A stretch of 9,226 nt of DNA from Streptosporangiaceae bacterium (GTDB taxonomy: Bacteria; Actinomycetota; Actinomycetes; Streptosporangiales; Streptosporangiaceae): contig JASHQP010000458.1 in assembly GCA_030039095.1 (NCBI GenBank), positions 1 to 9,226 on the forward strand. Reading direction: 5' to 3'. Shown here piece by piece: positions 1-6,488 of this stretch. Numbering within the stretch: position 1 is the stretch's first letter; each line of letters begins with the position of its first letter. Both the position numbers and the translations under genes were made by a program. The notes under the pieces are model-generated. The model made no database searches. It saw only the letters and a list, made by a program, of their open reading frames with translations, and was not told the DNA's origin.

Positions 1-1232
<1,232 letters not shown>

Positions 1233-1236
<4 letters not shown>

Positions 1237-2189
1237 CGGGGGCTACACCCGAGCCGGAGGCGGGCCCGGTCCAGGCGCGGGGGACCGTTCTGACCGTGCG
1301 GCGGGTGGACGCGTACTACGCGATGACGGTCGTGGCGCCGGGCATCGCGGCGCGCTTCCGGCCCGGGCAGTTCGTGACCCTGGCCGTGGGCGGGCCGTCC
1401 ACGTCGATGATGGCGCGCCGCTCGTTCTCGATCCACGACGTCCGGCCGGATCACGGCGGCACGGTGGAGTTCGTGTTCTCCGCCGGCGGCCCGGGTACCC
1501 GCTGGCTGGCCGAGCGCCGCTCCCGCGACGTCGTCGACATCACCGGGCCGCTCGGCCGGCCGTTCCCCGTGCCCCGGGACCCGGCCGCCTGCCTGCTGGT
1601 GGGCGGCGGCTACGGCAGCGCGCCGCTGTTCTCGCTGGCCGCCAGGCTGCGCGAGCGCCGGTGCACTGTCGACTTCCTGCTCGGCGCGTCGACCGGGGAG
1701 AAGGTCTTCGGCGCGCTGACCGCGCGGCGGACCGGCCGCACGGCCACGATCACCACGGAGGACGGCTCGCTCGGCGCGCGCGGGATCGTCACAGACATGA
1801 TGGGCCAGATCATCCACGAGGCGCGGACCGACGCCATCTACGCCTGCGGCCCGATGCCGATGCTGCGCCAGGTGACGCTGCTGGCCCGGCGGTACGACAT
1901 CCCGGTGCAGGTTGCTGTCGAGGAGCTGATGGCCTGCGGCGTCGGGGTGTGCATGACCTGCGTGCTGCCCGTTGTCGGCTCCGACGGGATCACCCGGATG
2001 GTCCGGTCCTGCGTGGACGGCCCGGTGTTCCGCGGCGAGCAGGTGCGCTGGGACGACGTCGGCACGATCCCGTTCGACGCGTTCGGCGCTCCCGGCTGGG
2101 AGCCGAGGTCCCGCCGTGCCGCGGGGCTCTCGGCGGCCCCGGCCACCGGCGCCGGCCCGCGGGGCAGGAACCAGGCCAATGGCAACTGA
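1233..2189 (+). CDS. pyrK: Dihydroorotate dehydrogenase B, electron transfer subunit (PyrK)
   Basis: Iron-sulfur flavoprotein that passes electrons from PyrD-bound FMN through [2Fe-2S] and FAD to NAD+, making dihydroorotate oxidation NAD-linked. The 318-residue protein has the ferredoxin-reductase layout. An N-terminal FAD barrel carries the RSFS flavin motif (63-66) and GGPGT (85-89). The NAD-binding fold has GGGYGSAPL (124-132) and CGPMPML (205-211). The C-terminal cluster motif has Cys235, Cys240, Cys243 and Cys260 (C-x4-C-x2-C-x16-C) followed by VDGPVF, a PyrK hallmark. It is longer than typical PyrK (~250-260 residues), with an extra N-terminus and a ~35-residue Arg/Ala/Gly-rich tail. 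The ATG start overlaps the carB stop by 4 bp, with a GGGAG ribosome site at 1219-1223; the 3' end overlaps pyrD by 11 bp. Another ferredoxin-reductase-like enzyme is the only alternative, made unlikely by the neighbouring class 1B pyrD. Confidence 0.94.
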
Positions 2190-3144
2190 CCTGCGGGCAC
2201 GGCTCGGCCAGGCCGAGCTGCCGAACCCGGTACTGACGGCCTCCGGTTGCGCAGGCTCCGGGCGCGAGCTCGCCCAGTTCTTCGATGTCTCCAAGATTGG
2301 CGCCGTGGTCACCAAGTCGGTGATGCTCGCCCCGAGGGCCGGCCGGCCAACCCCGCGGATGGCGGAGACGCCGAGCGGGATGCTGAACTCGATCGGCCTG
2401 CAGGGCCCGGGCATCGACGCGTTCCTGCAGCGCGACCTGCCGTGGCTGCTGTCCCGGGGCGCCCGCGCGGTGGTCTCGATCGCCGGGGGAACCGTCGACG
2501 AATACTCCGAGCTCGCGGCGCGCCTGTCCGATTCGGCCGGGGTGACGGCCATCGAGGTCAACATCTCCTGCCCGAACGTCGAGGACCGCGGGCAGGTGTT
2601 CGCCTGCGACGCGGGCGCGGCCGGGGCGGTCATCGACGCGGTGCGCGGCAGGGCCCGGTATGACATCCCGGTGTTCGCCAAGCTGTCACCGGACGTCACC
2701 GACATCGTGGCGATCGCCCGTTCCTGCGTGGCGGCTGGCGCCGACGGGCTCTCGCTCATCAACACGCTGCTCGGGATGACGATCGACCTGGACACCATGC
2801 GCCCGGCGCTCGCCGGGATGACCGGCGGCCTGTCGGGGCCCGCGATCCGGCCGGTGGCCGTACGGTGCATCTGGCAGGTCCGCGAGGCGCTGCCCGATGT
2901 CCCCATCATCGGCATGGGCGGCGTGCGCACCGGGAAGGACGCCCTGGAGCTCATGCTGGCCGGCGCGACGCTGGTCAGCGTCGGGACGGCGATCTTCCAC
3001 GACCCCTCGGCGTGTGTGCGCATCGCCCGCGAGCTCGAGGAAGAGCTGGCGAGGCGCGGGGTGGAGCGCCTTTCGGACGTGATCGGCCTGGCCCACGAGC
3101 CGAGTGCCGTGGCCCGCCGCAGGCTCACAGGAAACGTGTCTTAG
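2179..3144 (+). CDS. pyrD: Dihydroorotate dehydrogenase, class 1B catalytic subunit
   Basis: FMN-containing TIM-barrel enzyme oxidising dihydroorotate to orotate, the fourth step of UMP synthesis; soluble, working as a complex with PyrK. The 321-residue product has TKSVML (45-50), NSIGLQGPG (70-78), the catalytic-loop motif NISCPNVEDRGQVFACD (128-144) with Cys131 as the expected base, FAKLSPDVTDI (166-176), INTLLGM (194-200), GLSGPAI (217-223) and the FMN-phosphate segment GMGGV (245-249). A Cys base rather than Ser, the length, and the lack of an N-terminal membrane helix separate it from the quinone-dependent class 2 enzymes. The frame is open further upstream (from 1972), but ATG 2179 is chosen because the family N-terminus starts here and GGGGCAGGAA at 2161-2170 precedes it. 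Its start lies inside the pyrK end, so translation is probably coupled. Confidence 0.95.
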   Translation: MATDLRARLGQAELPNPVLTASGCAGSGRELAQFFDVSKIGAVVTKSVMLAPRAGRPTPRMAETPSGMLNSIGLQGPGIDAFLQRDLPWLLSRGARAVVSIAGGTVDEYSELAARLSDSAGVTAIEVNISCPNVEDRGQVFACDAGAAGAVIDAVRGRARYDIPVFAKLSPDVTDIVAIARSCVAAGADGLSLINTLLGMTIDLDTMRPALAGMTGGLSGPAIRPVAVRCIWQVREALPDVPIIGMGGVRTGKDALELMLAGATLVSVGTAIFHDPSACVRIARELEEELARRGVERLSDVIGLAHEPSAVARRRLTGNVS

Positions 3145-3148
3145 GAGG
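3143..3148 (+). promoter_or_regulatory. Consensus ribosome binding site of pyrF overlapping the pyrD stop codon
   Basis: AGGAGG begins inside the pyrD stop codon TAG (3142-3144) and ends 5 bases before the GTG at 3154. This fixes the pyrF start and implies that ribosomes finishing pyrD lie on the pyrF initiation site. Confidence 0.85.
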
Positions 3149-3153
3149 ATGCC

Positions 3154-3861
3154 GTGACCCATCCCGCGCCGATCGCCGTCGCCCTTGACGCGCCGAACCT
3201 GGACACCGCCGCCCGGTGGGCGAACCTGGTCACGCCGCACGTGAGCACCGTGAAGATCGGGCTCGAGCTCTACCTGCGGTACGGCCCGGAGGCCGTGGCC
3301 TCGGTGCGCGGCGCCAGCAACGTCGCGGTCTTCCTCGACCTGAAGCTGAATGACATACCCGCGACCGTGGCCGGTGCAGCCCGGTCCGTGGCCAGGCTGC
3401 GGCCCGAACTGCTCACCGTCCACGCGGCCGGCGGCATGGCCGCCGTGCGTGCCGCGGTGGAAGCCGCCCCGGATACCAAGATCGTCGCGGTCACCGTCCT
3501 CACCTCGCTGGGCGACGATGACCTGGAACGGCTCGGCGTTGCCGGACCGGTGGGCGACGCGGTGCGGCGACTGGCCACGCTGGCGGTCGAGGCCGGGGCG
3601 CGAGGGCTCATCTGCTCCCCACGTGAGGTCGCCGCGGTGCGCGCCGAGGTCGGCCCGGACATCGCGCTGATCACTCCGGGCGTGCGGCCGGCCGGGTCCG
3701 AAGCCAACGATCAGGCGCGGATCGCGACCCCGGAAGAGGCGCTGCGGGCCGGCGCCGATCTTCTGGTGATCGGCCGGCCGATCACCGGCGCGGCGGATCC
3801 GGGCGCGGCGGCCGCCGCCATCGGCGCGTCGCTCCGGAAAATATCGGTTGCATCTAGCTGA
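3154..3861 (+). CDS. pyrF: Orotidine-5'-phosphate decarboxylase, short class I type
   Basis: Cofactor-free TIM-barrel enzyme that decarboxylates OMP to UMP, the last step of de novo pyrimidine synthesis. The 235-residue protein shows the complete active site of the E. coli/Bacillus-type family: Asp11 in the ALDAP segment, Lys34 (TVKIGLELY), and the charged triad Asp62-Lys64-Asp67 in FLDLKLNDIP (60-69). HAAGG (90-94), VTVLTS (113-118), the phosphate-binding TPGVRP (174-179) and IGRPIT (206-211) follow. The residue after LKL is Asn where E. coli has His; this position is not catalytic. I recall the PyrF of Streptomyces and Mycobacterium as the longer (~280-residue) type 2 enzyme, so this form is notable in an actinobacterium. 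GTG start with a perfect SD; last gene of the pyr block, with a GC-rich hairpin right after its stop. Confidence 0.96.
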   Translation: MTHPAPIAVALDAPNLDTAARWANLVTPHVSTVKIGLELYLRYGPEAVASVRGASNVAVFLDLKLNDIPATVAGAARSVARLRPELLTVHAAGGMAAVRAAVEAAPDTKIVAVTVLTSLGDDDLERLGVAGPVGDAVRRLATLAVEAGARGLICSPREVAAVRAEVGPDIALITPGVRPAGSEANDQARIATPEEALRAGADLLVIGRPITGAADPGAAAAAIGASLRKISVASS

Positions 3862-3862
3862 C

Positions 3863-3882
3863 CCCGGCGCGCGCCCGCCGGG
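3863..3882 (+). terminator. GC-rich hairpin after pyrF, possible terminator
   Basis: CCCGGCG (3863-3869) and CGCCGGG (3876-3882) form a perfect 7-bp stem with a CGCGCC loop, starting two bases after the pyrF stop. No T-run follows. Actinobacterial terminators often lack one, so a role in ending the pyr transcript is plausible but unproven. Confidence 0.45.
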
Positions 3883-3883
3883 C

Positions 3884-4045
3884 GATGCGTTCTGCAATGT
3901 GCCGGCCATCGCCGGGGATGTCGAAGCGAAGGCTTCGGGCTATGTGCCAGCGATGCGTTCGAACTATGTGAGCCATGCGTTTGGGCTATGTGCCGGCCAT
4001 GCCTCTGAGCTATGTGCCGGCCCATGCCGTTCGCCTATGCCGTTC
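3884..4045. repeat. Degenerate tandem repeat, unit about 21-25 bp
   Basis: The segment contains diverged copies of a unit that can be written GCTATGTGCCGGCCATGCGT. The core CTATGTG occurs at 3940, 3964, 3986 and 4010, with a CTATGCC variant at 4035, giving spacings of 24, 22, 24 and 25 bases. A poorer copy (CAATGTGCC) lies at 3895, and another degenerate one near 3916. The ATGCGTT half-unit recurs at 3885, 3953 and 3975, and as ATGCCGTT at 4024 and 4038. Spacing that is not a multiple of three, and conservation at DNA level in no single reading frame, argue against coding. A nested perfect hairpin CGAAGC-GAAG-GCTTCG sits at 3922-3937. Function unknown. Confidence 0.7.
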
Positions 4046-4050
4046 GCGTC

Positions 4051-4068
4051 ACGCGCCCCTCGGCGCGT
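4051..4068 (+). terminator. GC-rich hairpin downstream of the repeat array
   Basis: ACGCGCC (4051-4057) and GGCGCGT (4062-4068) form a perfect 7-bp stem with a CCTC tetraloop. No T-run follows. It marks the boundary between the GC-rich repeat array and the AT-richer mihF upstream region, and may be a second terminator for transcription from pyrF. Confidence 0.4.
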
Positions 4069-4245
4069 TCGGAGTCACGTTAAGTTGAAGTCTTCTTACT
4101 TGGCGAGCGCCATCTGGTTTGCACTTGCAGATGCATTTTCCGGCGGCGCTGGAGCGTCCCTTGCGGGCCTCGGGCAGCCGTCTTGACCGCAATCGGTCGC
4201 ATGCTCCTGACGTCAGCGATCATGAAATCTCAGGGACTGTTTCGC

Positions 4246-4251
4246 TACACT
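4246..4251 (+). promoter_or_regulatory. Candidate distal -10 element for mihF
   Basis: TACACT fits the TAnnnT pattern of vegetative actinobacterial -10 boxes, in the context GCTACACTG (4244-4252), which recurs exactly upstream of metK. The -35 region is weak. If used, transcription would start near 4258 and leave a leader of about 135 bases before mihF. Confidence 0.35.
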
Positions 4252-4288
4252 GAGTGCCCAGATATGTTCGGTTAGTAATAATGGTTAA

Positions 4289-4304
4289 TTTGTGACGCCA
4301 CAAA
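4289..4304. promoter_or_regulatory. Inverted repeat TTTGTG-N4-CACAAA, possible operator
   Basis: TTTGTG (4289-4294) and CACAAA (4299-4304) are perfect inverted copies around ACGC, in the AT-rich stretch upstream of mihF. The symmetry suits a dimeric regulator or a short RNA stem. The spacing does not match the GTG-N6-CAC core of Crp-type sites, so no regulator is proposed. Confidence 0.3.
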
Positions 4305-4316
4305 CGGGGGTTCGCG

Positions 4317-4345
4317 TTGCCCCGACGGGCTGAACTCGCTAGTTT
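4317..4345 (+). promoter_or_regulatory. Candidate proximal promoter of mihF
   Basis: TTGCCC (4317-4322) as -35 and TAGTTT (4340-4345) as -10 are separated by exactly 17 bases, giving a start near 4352 and a leader of about 40 bases. It is an alternative to the distal -10 at 4246; the two predict very different leaders. It overlaps the hairpin at 4333-4363. Confidence 0.35.
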
Positions 4346-4366
4346 TCCCACGCGGAGCGAGTTTTT
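4333..4366 (+). terminator. Hairpin plus T-run just upstream of mihF (terminator/attenuator-like)
   Basis: AACTCGCT (4333-4340) pairs perfectly with AGCGAGTT (4356-4363) around a 15-base loop, and the 3' arm runs into TTTTT (4362-4366). This is the most intrinsic-terminator-like structure in the window. It sits 14 bases before the mihF ribosome binding site (GAGGTGA, 4380-4386), so it would stop transcription before mihF unless disrupted. It could also protect mihF from upstream readthrough, or act as a DNA operator overlapping the candidate -10. Confidence 0.45.
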
Positions 4367-4392
4367 CGATACGAAACCCGAGGTGACCACGA

Positions 4393-4716
4393 GTGGCTCT
4401 TCCTCCCCTTACCCCCGATCAGCGGGCGGCGGCTCTAGAGAAGGCCGCCAAGGCGCGTAAAGAGCGCGCTGAGGTAAAAAATCGGCTCAAGAAGGGTTCC
4501 ACGACCCTGCCCCAGGTCCTCAAGGAGGGCCAGACCGACGATGTTGTCGGAAAGATGAAAGTCTCCGCCCTGCTGGAGTCGATGCCGGGCGTTGGCAAGG
4601 TCCGTGCCAAGCAGATCATGGAGAAGCTCGGCATCGCCGAGTCGCGGCGGGTCCGCGGCCTCGGCGCGAACCAGCGGACCGCTCTGGAGCACGAGTTCCG
4701 GGGCGGCGAGATCTGA
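4393..4716 (+). CDS. mihF: Actinobacterial integration host factor (mIHF/sIHF family)
   Basis: Small basic nucleoid-associated protein that binds DNA non-specifically and bends or compacts it; in mycobacteria and Streptomyces the family supports chromosome organisation, phage-type recombination and development. It is unrelated in fold to E. coli IHF. The 107-residue product matches the family almost throughout: N-terminal ALPPLTPDQRAAALEKA (2-18), a long basic helix rich in Lys/Arg (~19-35), then GKMKVSALLESMPGVGKVRA, which contains the helix-two-turn-helix DNA-binding core, and SRRVRGLGANQR toward the C-terminus. GTG start with GAGGTGA six bases upstream. The family usually heads a block with gmk and rpoZ; here gmk is absent. 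Length and sequence are typical. Function assignment is secure; its target sites cannot be told from sequence. Confidence 0.95.
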   Translation: MALPPLTPDQRAAALEKAAKARKERAEVKNRLKKGSTTLPQVLKEGQTDDVVGKMKVSALLESMPGVGKVRAKQIMEKLGIAESRRVRGLGANQRTALEHEFRGGEI

Positions 4717-4751
4717 CCGACGCGGGCCGCTGCAGGGGCGGGGCGGGGTCC

Positions 4752-4786
4752 GCGGATCGGTGGCCGATCCGCCCACGCACGTGGGC
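4752..4786 (+). terminator. Two adjacent perfect hairpins after mihF
   Basis: GCGGATCGG (4752-4760) and CCGATCCGC (4764-4772) form a 9-bp stem with a TGG loop. GCCCAC (4771-4776) and GTGGGC (4781-4786) form a second 6-bp stem with a GCAC loop; the two share two bases. No T-run follows. Their position 35 bases after the mihF stop suggests a transcription terminator or RNA-stabilising end for mihF. Confidence 0.55.
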
Positions 4787-4826
4787 GCGCCGTAGCACCA
4801 GCTCGGCGACGCCCCGGCCCCTGCGT

Positions 4827-4847
4827 GTCACCTGGTAGCCTGGTGAC
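4827..4847 (+). promoter_or_regulatory. Candidate rpoZ promoter -10 inside an inverted repeat
   Basis: TAGCCT (4836-4841) fits the actinobacterial -10 pattern and lies between inverted copies GTCACC (4827-4832) and GGTGAC (4842-4847). No good -35 is visible. A start near 4848 would give a leader of about 68 bases, containing a 7-bp hairpin GGGCAGC/GCTGCCC (4867-4891) just before the ribosome site GGGAAAGG (4902-4909). Weak call. Confidence 0.3.
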
Positions 4848-4915
4848 CGGCTGTAGGTGGCCAGTAGGGCAGCGTAGGTAGCTGGCTGCCCCTCTCGATA
4901 CGGGAAAGGCACAAG

Positions 4916-5182
4916 GTGGCAAGGACTCCGGCCGTGGAAGGCATCATCAACCCACCCATCGACGATCTCCTCGAAGTGGTGGACAGCAAGTACGGCCTGG
5001 TCATCATGGCGTCCAAGCGAGCCAGGCAGATCAACGCCTACTACGCCCAGCTCAGCGAGGGCCTGCTGGAGTACGTCGGCCCGCTCGTCGAGACCCGCGT
5101 TCAGGAGAAGCCGCTGTCCATCGCGCTGCGCGAGATCAGCGAAGGACTGGTCAGCGCGGAGGAAGCACCACCAGAAGCCTGA
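4916..5182 (+). CDS. rpoZ: DNA-directed RNA polymerase omega subunit
   Basis: Omega subunit, which helps fold and assemble the beta' subunit into RNA polymerase. The 88-residue product has the conserved block from [20 protein letters not shown] (11-30) through [14 protein letters not shown] (33-46), the most conserved omega segment, and the actinobacterial C-terminal part [11 protein letters not shown] (64-74). The short acidic C-terminal end is ordinary for the phylum. GTG start with GGGAAAGG six bases upstream; an internal or earlier start would break the conserved N-terminus. It is followed after 33 bases by coaBC, probably in one transcript. In related genomes gmk lies directly upstream; here a 199-bp spacer with hairpins separates it from mihF. 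Confidence 0.96.
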   Translation: MARTPAVEGIINPPIDDLLEVVDSKYGLVIMASKRARQINAYYAQLSEGLLEYVGPLVETRVQEKPLSIALREISEGLVSAEEAPPEA

Positions 5183-5195
5183 CGGCTGAGCCGTC
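5181..5195 (+). repeat. Short palindrome at the rpoZ stop codon
   Basis: GACGGCT and AGCCGTC flank a single G, and the palindrome overlaps the last two bases of the rpoZ TGA stop (5180-5182). As RNA it gives a 6-bp stem with a TGA triloop, directly before the coaBC ribosome site (AGGGCAGGG, 5201-5209). It may lower readthrough or set the rpoZ/coaBC expression ratio; this is inference. Confidence 0.4.
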
Positions 5196-5215
5196 CGGCC
5201 AGGGCAGGGTAGCTG

Positions 5216-6412
5216 GTGCGCGTCGTTCTCGGAGTAGGCGCAGGCATCGCCGCGTACAAGGCCTGTGAGCTGCTGCGGCTGCTCACCGAGGCGGGCCACC
5301 GGGTCAGGGTGGTGCCGACGCCGGACGCGCTGCATTTCGTCGGCGAGGCGACCTGGGCCGCGCTGTCCGGCGAGCCCGTGTCCTGCGGTGTCTGGGACGA
5401 CGTGCACAACGTCCCGCATGTCCGGCTCGGGCAGACGGCCGACCTGGTCTTCGTCGCTCCGGCCACGGCCGACCTGCTGGCGCGGGCGGCCGCCGGCCGG
5501 GGCGATGACCTGCTGACCGCGGTCCTGCTGACCGCGCGCTGCCCTGTCGTGTTCGCCCCGGCCATGCACACCGAGATGTGGCAGCACCCCGCCACGCAGG
5601 CGAACGTTGCCACGCTGCGGGAACGGGGCGCGATCGTGATCGACCCGGCCAGCGGCCGGCTCACCGGCGCCGACAGTGGCCCCGGGCGGCTGCCCGAGCC
5701 CGCCGAGCTCTTCGCGGTTGCGGCGCGCGTGCTCGCACGCGGAGCCGAGGGCCTGGCGGCCGACCTCACCGGCCGGAGGGTGCTGGTCTCGGCGGGCGGG
5801 ACCAGGGAGGAACTCGACCCGGTCCGTTTCATCGGCAACTGGTCATCCGGGCGGCAGGGTTACGCGATCGCGAGGGTTGCCGCCGCGCGCGGCGCCAAGG
5901 TGACGCTGGTGGCGGCGAACGTGGCGCTCGAGGACCCGGCCGGTGCCCAGGTGGTGCGCGTCACCTCGGCCCTCGAGATGCGGGACGCGGTGATCGCCGC
6001 GGCGGCCGAGGCGGACGCGGTGGTCATGGCCGCCGCCGTCGCCGACTACCGGCCGGAGAACCGCAGCGATACGAAGATCAAGAAGTCCGGCGCGGCCGCG
6101 CCGCCGCTTCGCCTGGTGCAGAACCCCGACATCTTGCGCGAGCTGTCCGGCAACCGGGCACGGCCGGGCCAGGTCATCGTCGGGTTCGCCGCCGAGACCG
6201 GGGACGTGCTCGCCAACGGCCGGGCCAAGCTCGCGGCGAAGGGATGCGACCTGCTGGTCGTGAACCAGGTCGGCGGCGGCCTGGCGTTCGGCACCAGCGA
6301 CAACGAGGCCGTTGTGCTCGCGGCCGACGGCGGCGAGAGGCCGGTGGAGCGCGGGCCCAAGGATGCGCTGGCCGACGTCATCTGGGATCTGGTGGCCAGC
6401 AGGCTCGACTAG
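5216..6412 (+). CDS. coaBC: Bifunctional phosphopantothenoylcysteine decarboxylase/phosphopantothenate-cysteine ligase
   Basis: Two successive steps of coenzyme A synthesis: the C-terminal CoaB joins cysteine to 4'-phosphopantothenate using CTP, and the N-terminal FMN-dependent CoaC decarboxylates the product to 4'-phosphopantetheine. The protein has 398 residues, normal for the fusion. CoaC (~1-175) shows [13 protein letters not shown] (11-23), the catalytic His68 in [19 protein letters not shown] (81-92), and PAMHTEMW (115-122), the actinobacterial version of PAMN-x2-MW. CoaB (~183-398) has [20 protein letters not shown] (192-211), [10 protein letters not shown] (271-280), TKIKK (286-290), VGFAAETGD (322-330) and LLVVNQVG (346-353). 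The glycine-rich FMN loop reads [10 protein letters not shown] where GVSGGIAAYK is usual. GTG start with AGGGCAGGG upstream; the frame begins right at the first Rossmann strand, slightly shorter than the mycobacterial N-terminus. Probably co-transcribed with rpoZ. Confidence 0.96.
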   Translation: MRVVLGVGAGIAAYKACELLRLLTEAGHRVRVVPTPDALHFVGEATWAALSGEPVSCGVWDDVHNVPHVRLGQTADLVFVAPATADLLARAAAGRGDDLLTAVLLTARCPVVFAPAMHTEMWQHPATQANVATLRERGAIVIDPASGRLTGADSGPGRLPEPAELFAVAARVLARGAEGLAADLTGRRVLVSAGGTREELDPVRFIGNWSSGRQGYAIARVAAARGAKVTLVAANVALEDPAGAQVVRVTSALEMRDAVIAAAAEADAVVMAAAVADYRPENRSDTKIKKSGAAAPPLRLVQNPDILRELSGNRARPGQVIVGFAAETGDVLANGRAKLAAKGCDLLVVNQVGGGLAFGTSDNEAVVLAADGGERPVERGPKDALADVIWDLVASRLD

Positions 6413-6435
6413 CCACGCAGGCTCGGCTGCCCGGC

Positions 6436-6441
6436 TACACT
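6436..6441 (+). promoter_or_regulatory. Candidate -10 element for metK
   Basis: TACACT in the context GCTACACTG (6434-6442) lies 24 bases after the coaBC stop. Transcription would start near 6448, leaving a leader of about 41 bases. The 9-base context is identical to one upstream of mihF. No clear -35 is visible, and the leader is too short for a known SAM riboswitch. Confidence 0.35.
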
Positions 6442-6488
6442 GCGGCGAGACCTCGTCGCGCAAAACTCACCAGCGAAAAGGATGTCAG

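Larger units (their letters stand above)
3862..4392. other. 531-bp intergenic region between pyrF and mihF
   Basis: No supportable gene lies here. Open frames across it overlap pyrF, lack ribosome binding sites and show no recognisable domain. The first half holds a post-pyrF hairpin, the degenerate repeat array and a second GC hairpin. The second half (about 4080-4392) is clearly richer in A and T than the rest of the window and carries small inverted repeats: CATCTG/CAGATG at 4111-4133, GACCG-CAAT-CGGTC at 4185-4198, palindrome CTGACGTCAG at 4207-4216 and TTTGTG-ACGC-CACAAA at 4289-4304. This is the pattern of a regulated promoter and leader region for mihF. Confidence 0.7.

Noticed and set aside
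3711..4025. Minus-strand frame with repeated His-Ile-Ala-Gln-like peptides
   Set aside because: Most of it is antisense to pyrF; the apparent peptide repeat only mirrors the DNA repeat array, with no ribosome site or domain.
3884..4045. CRISPR array
   Set aside because: Units are only 21-25 bp, diverged and contiguous with no spacers, and no cas gene is nearby.
3848..4186. 112-codon + strand open frame across the pyrF-mihF gap
   Set aside because: It starts with TTG inside pyrF, has no ribosome binding site, and the repeat array passes through it out of register (22-25 bp spacing), so it is not maintained as protein.
4289..4304. Crp-type binding site before mihF
   Set aside because: The GTG/CAC half-sites are separated by 4 bases rather than the 6 of known Crp sites; kept only as an unassigned inverted repeat.
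4717..4915. Remnant of gmk as a pseudogene
   Set aside because: No P-loop or other guanylate kinase segment could be recognised in any frame.
6413..6488. SAM riboswitch upstream of metK
   Set aside because: The gap is only 76 bases with no recognisable multi-helix SAM aptamer, and the probable leader is about 41 bases.
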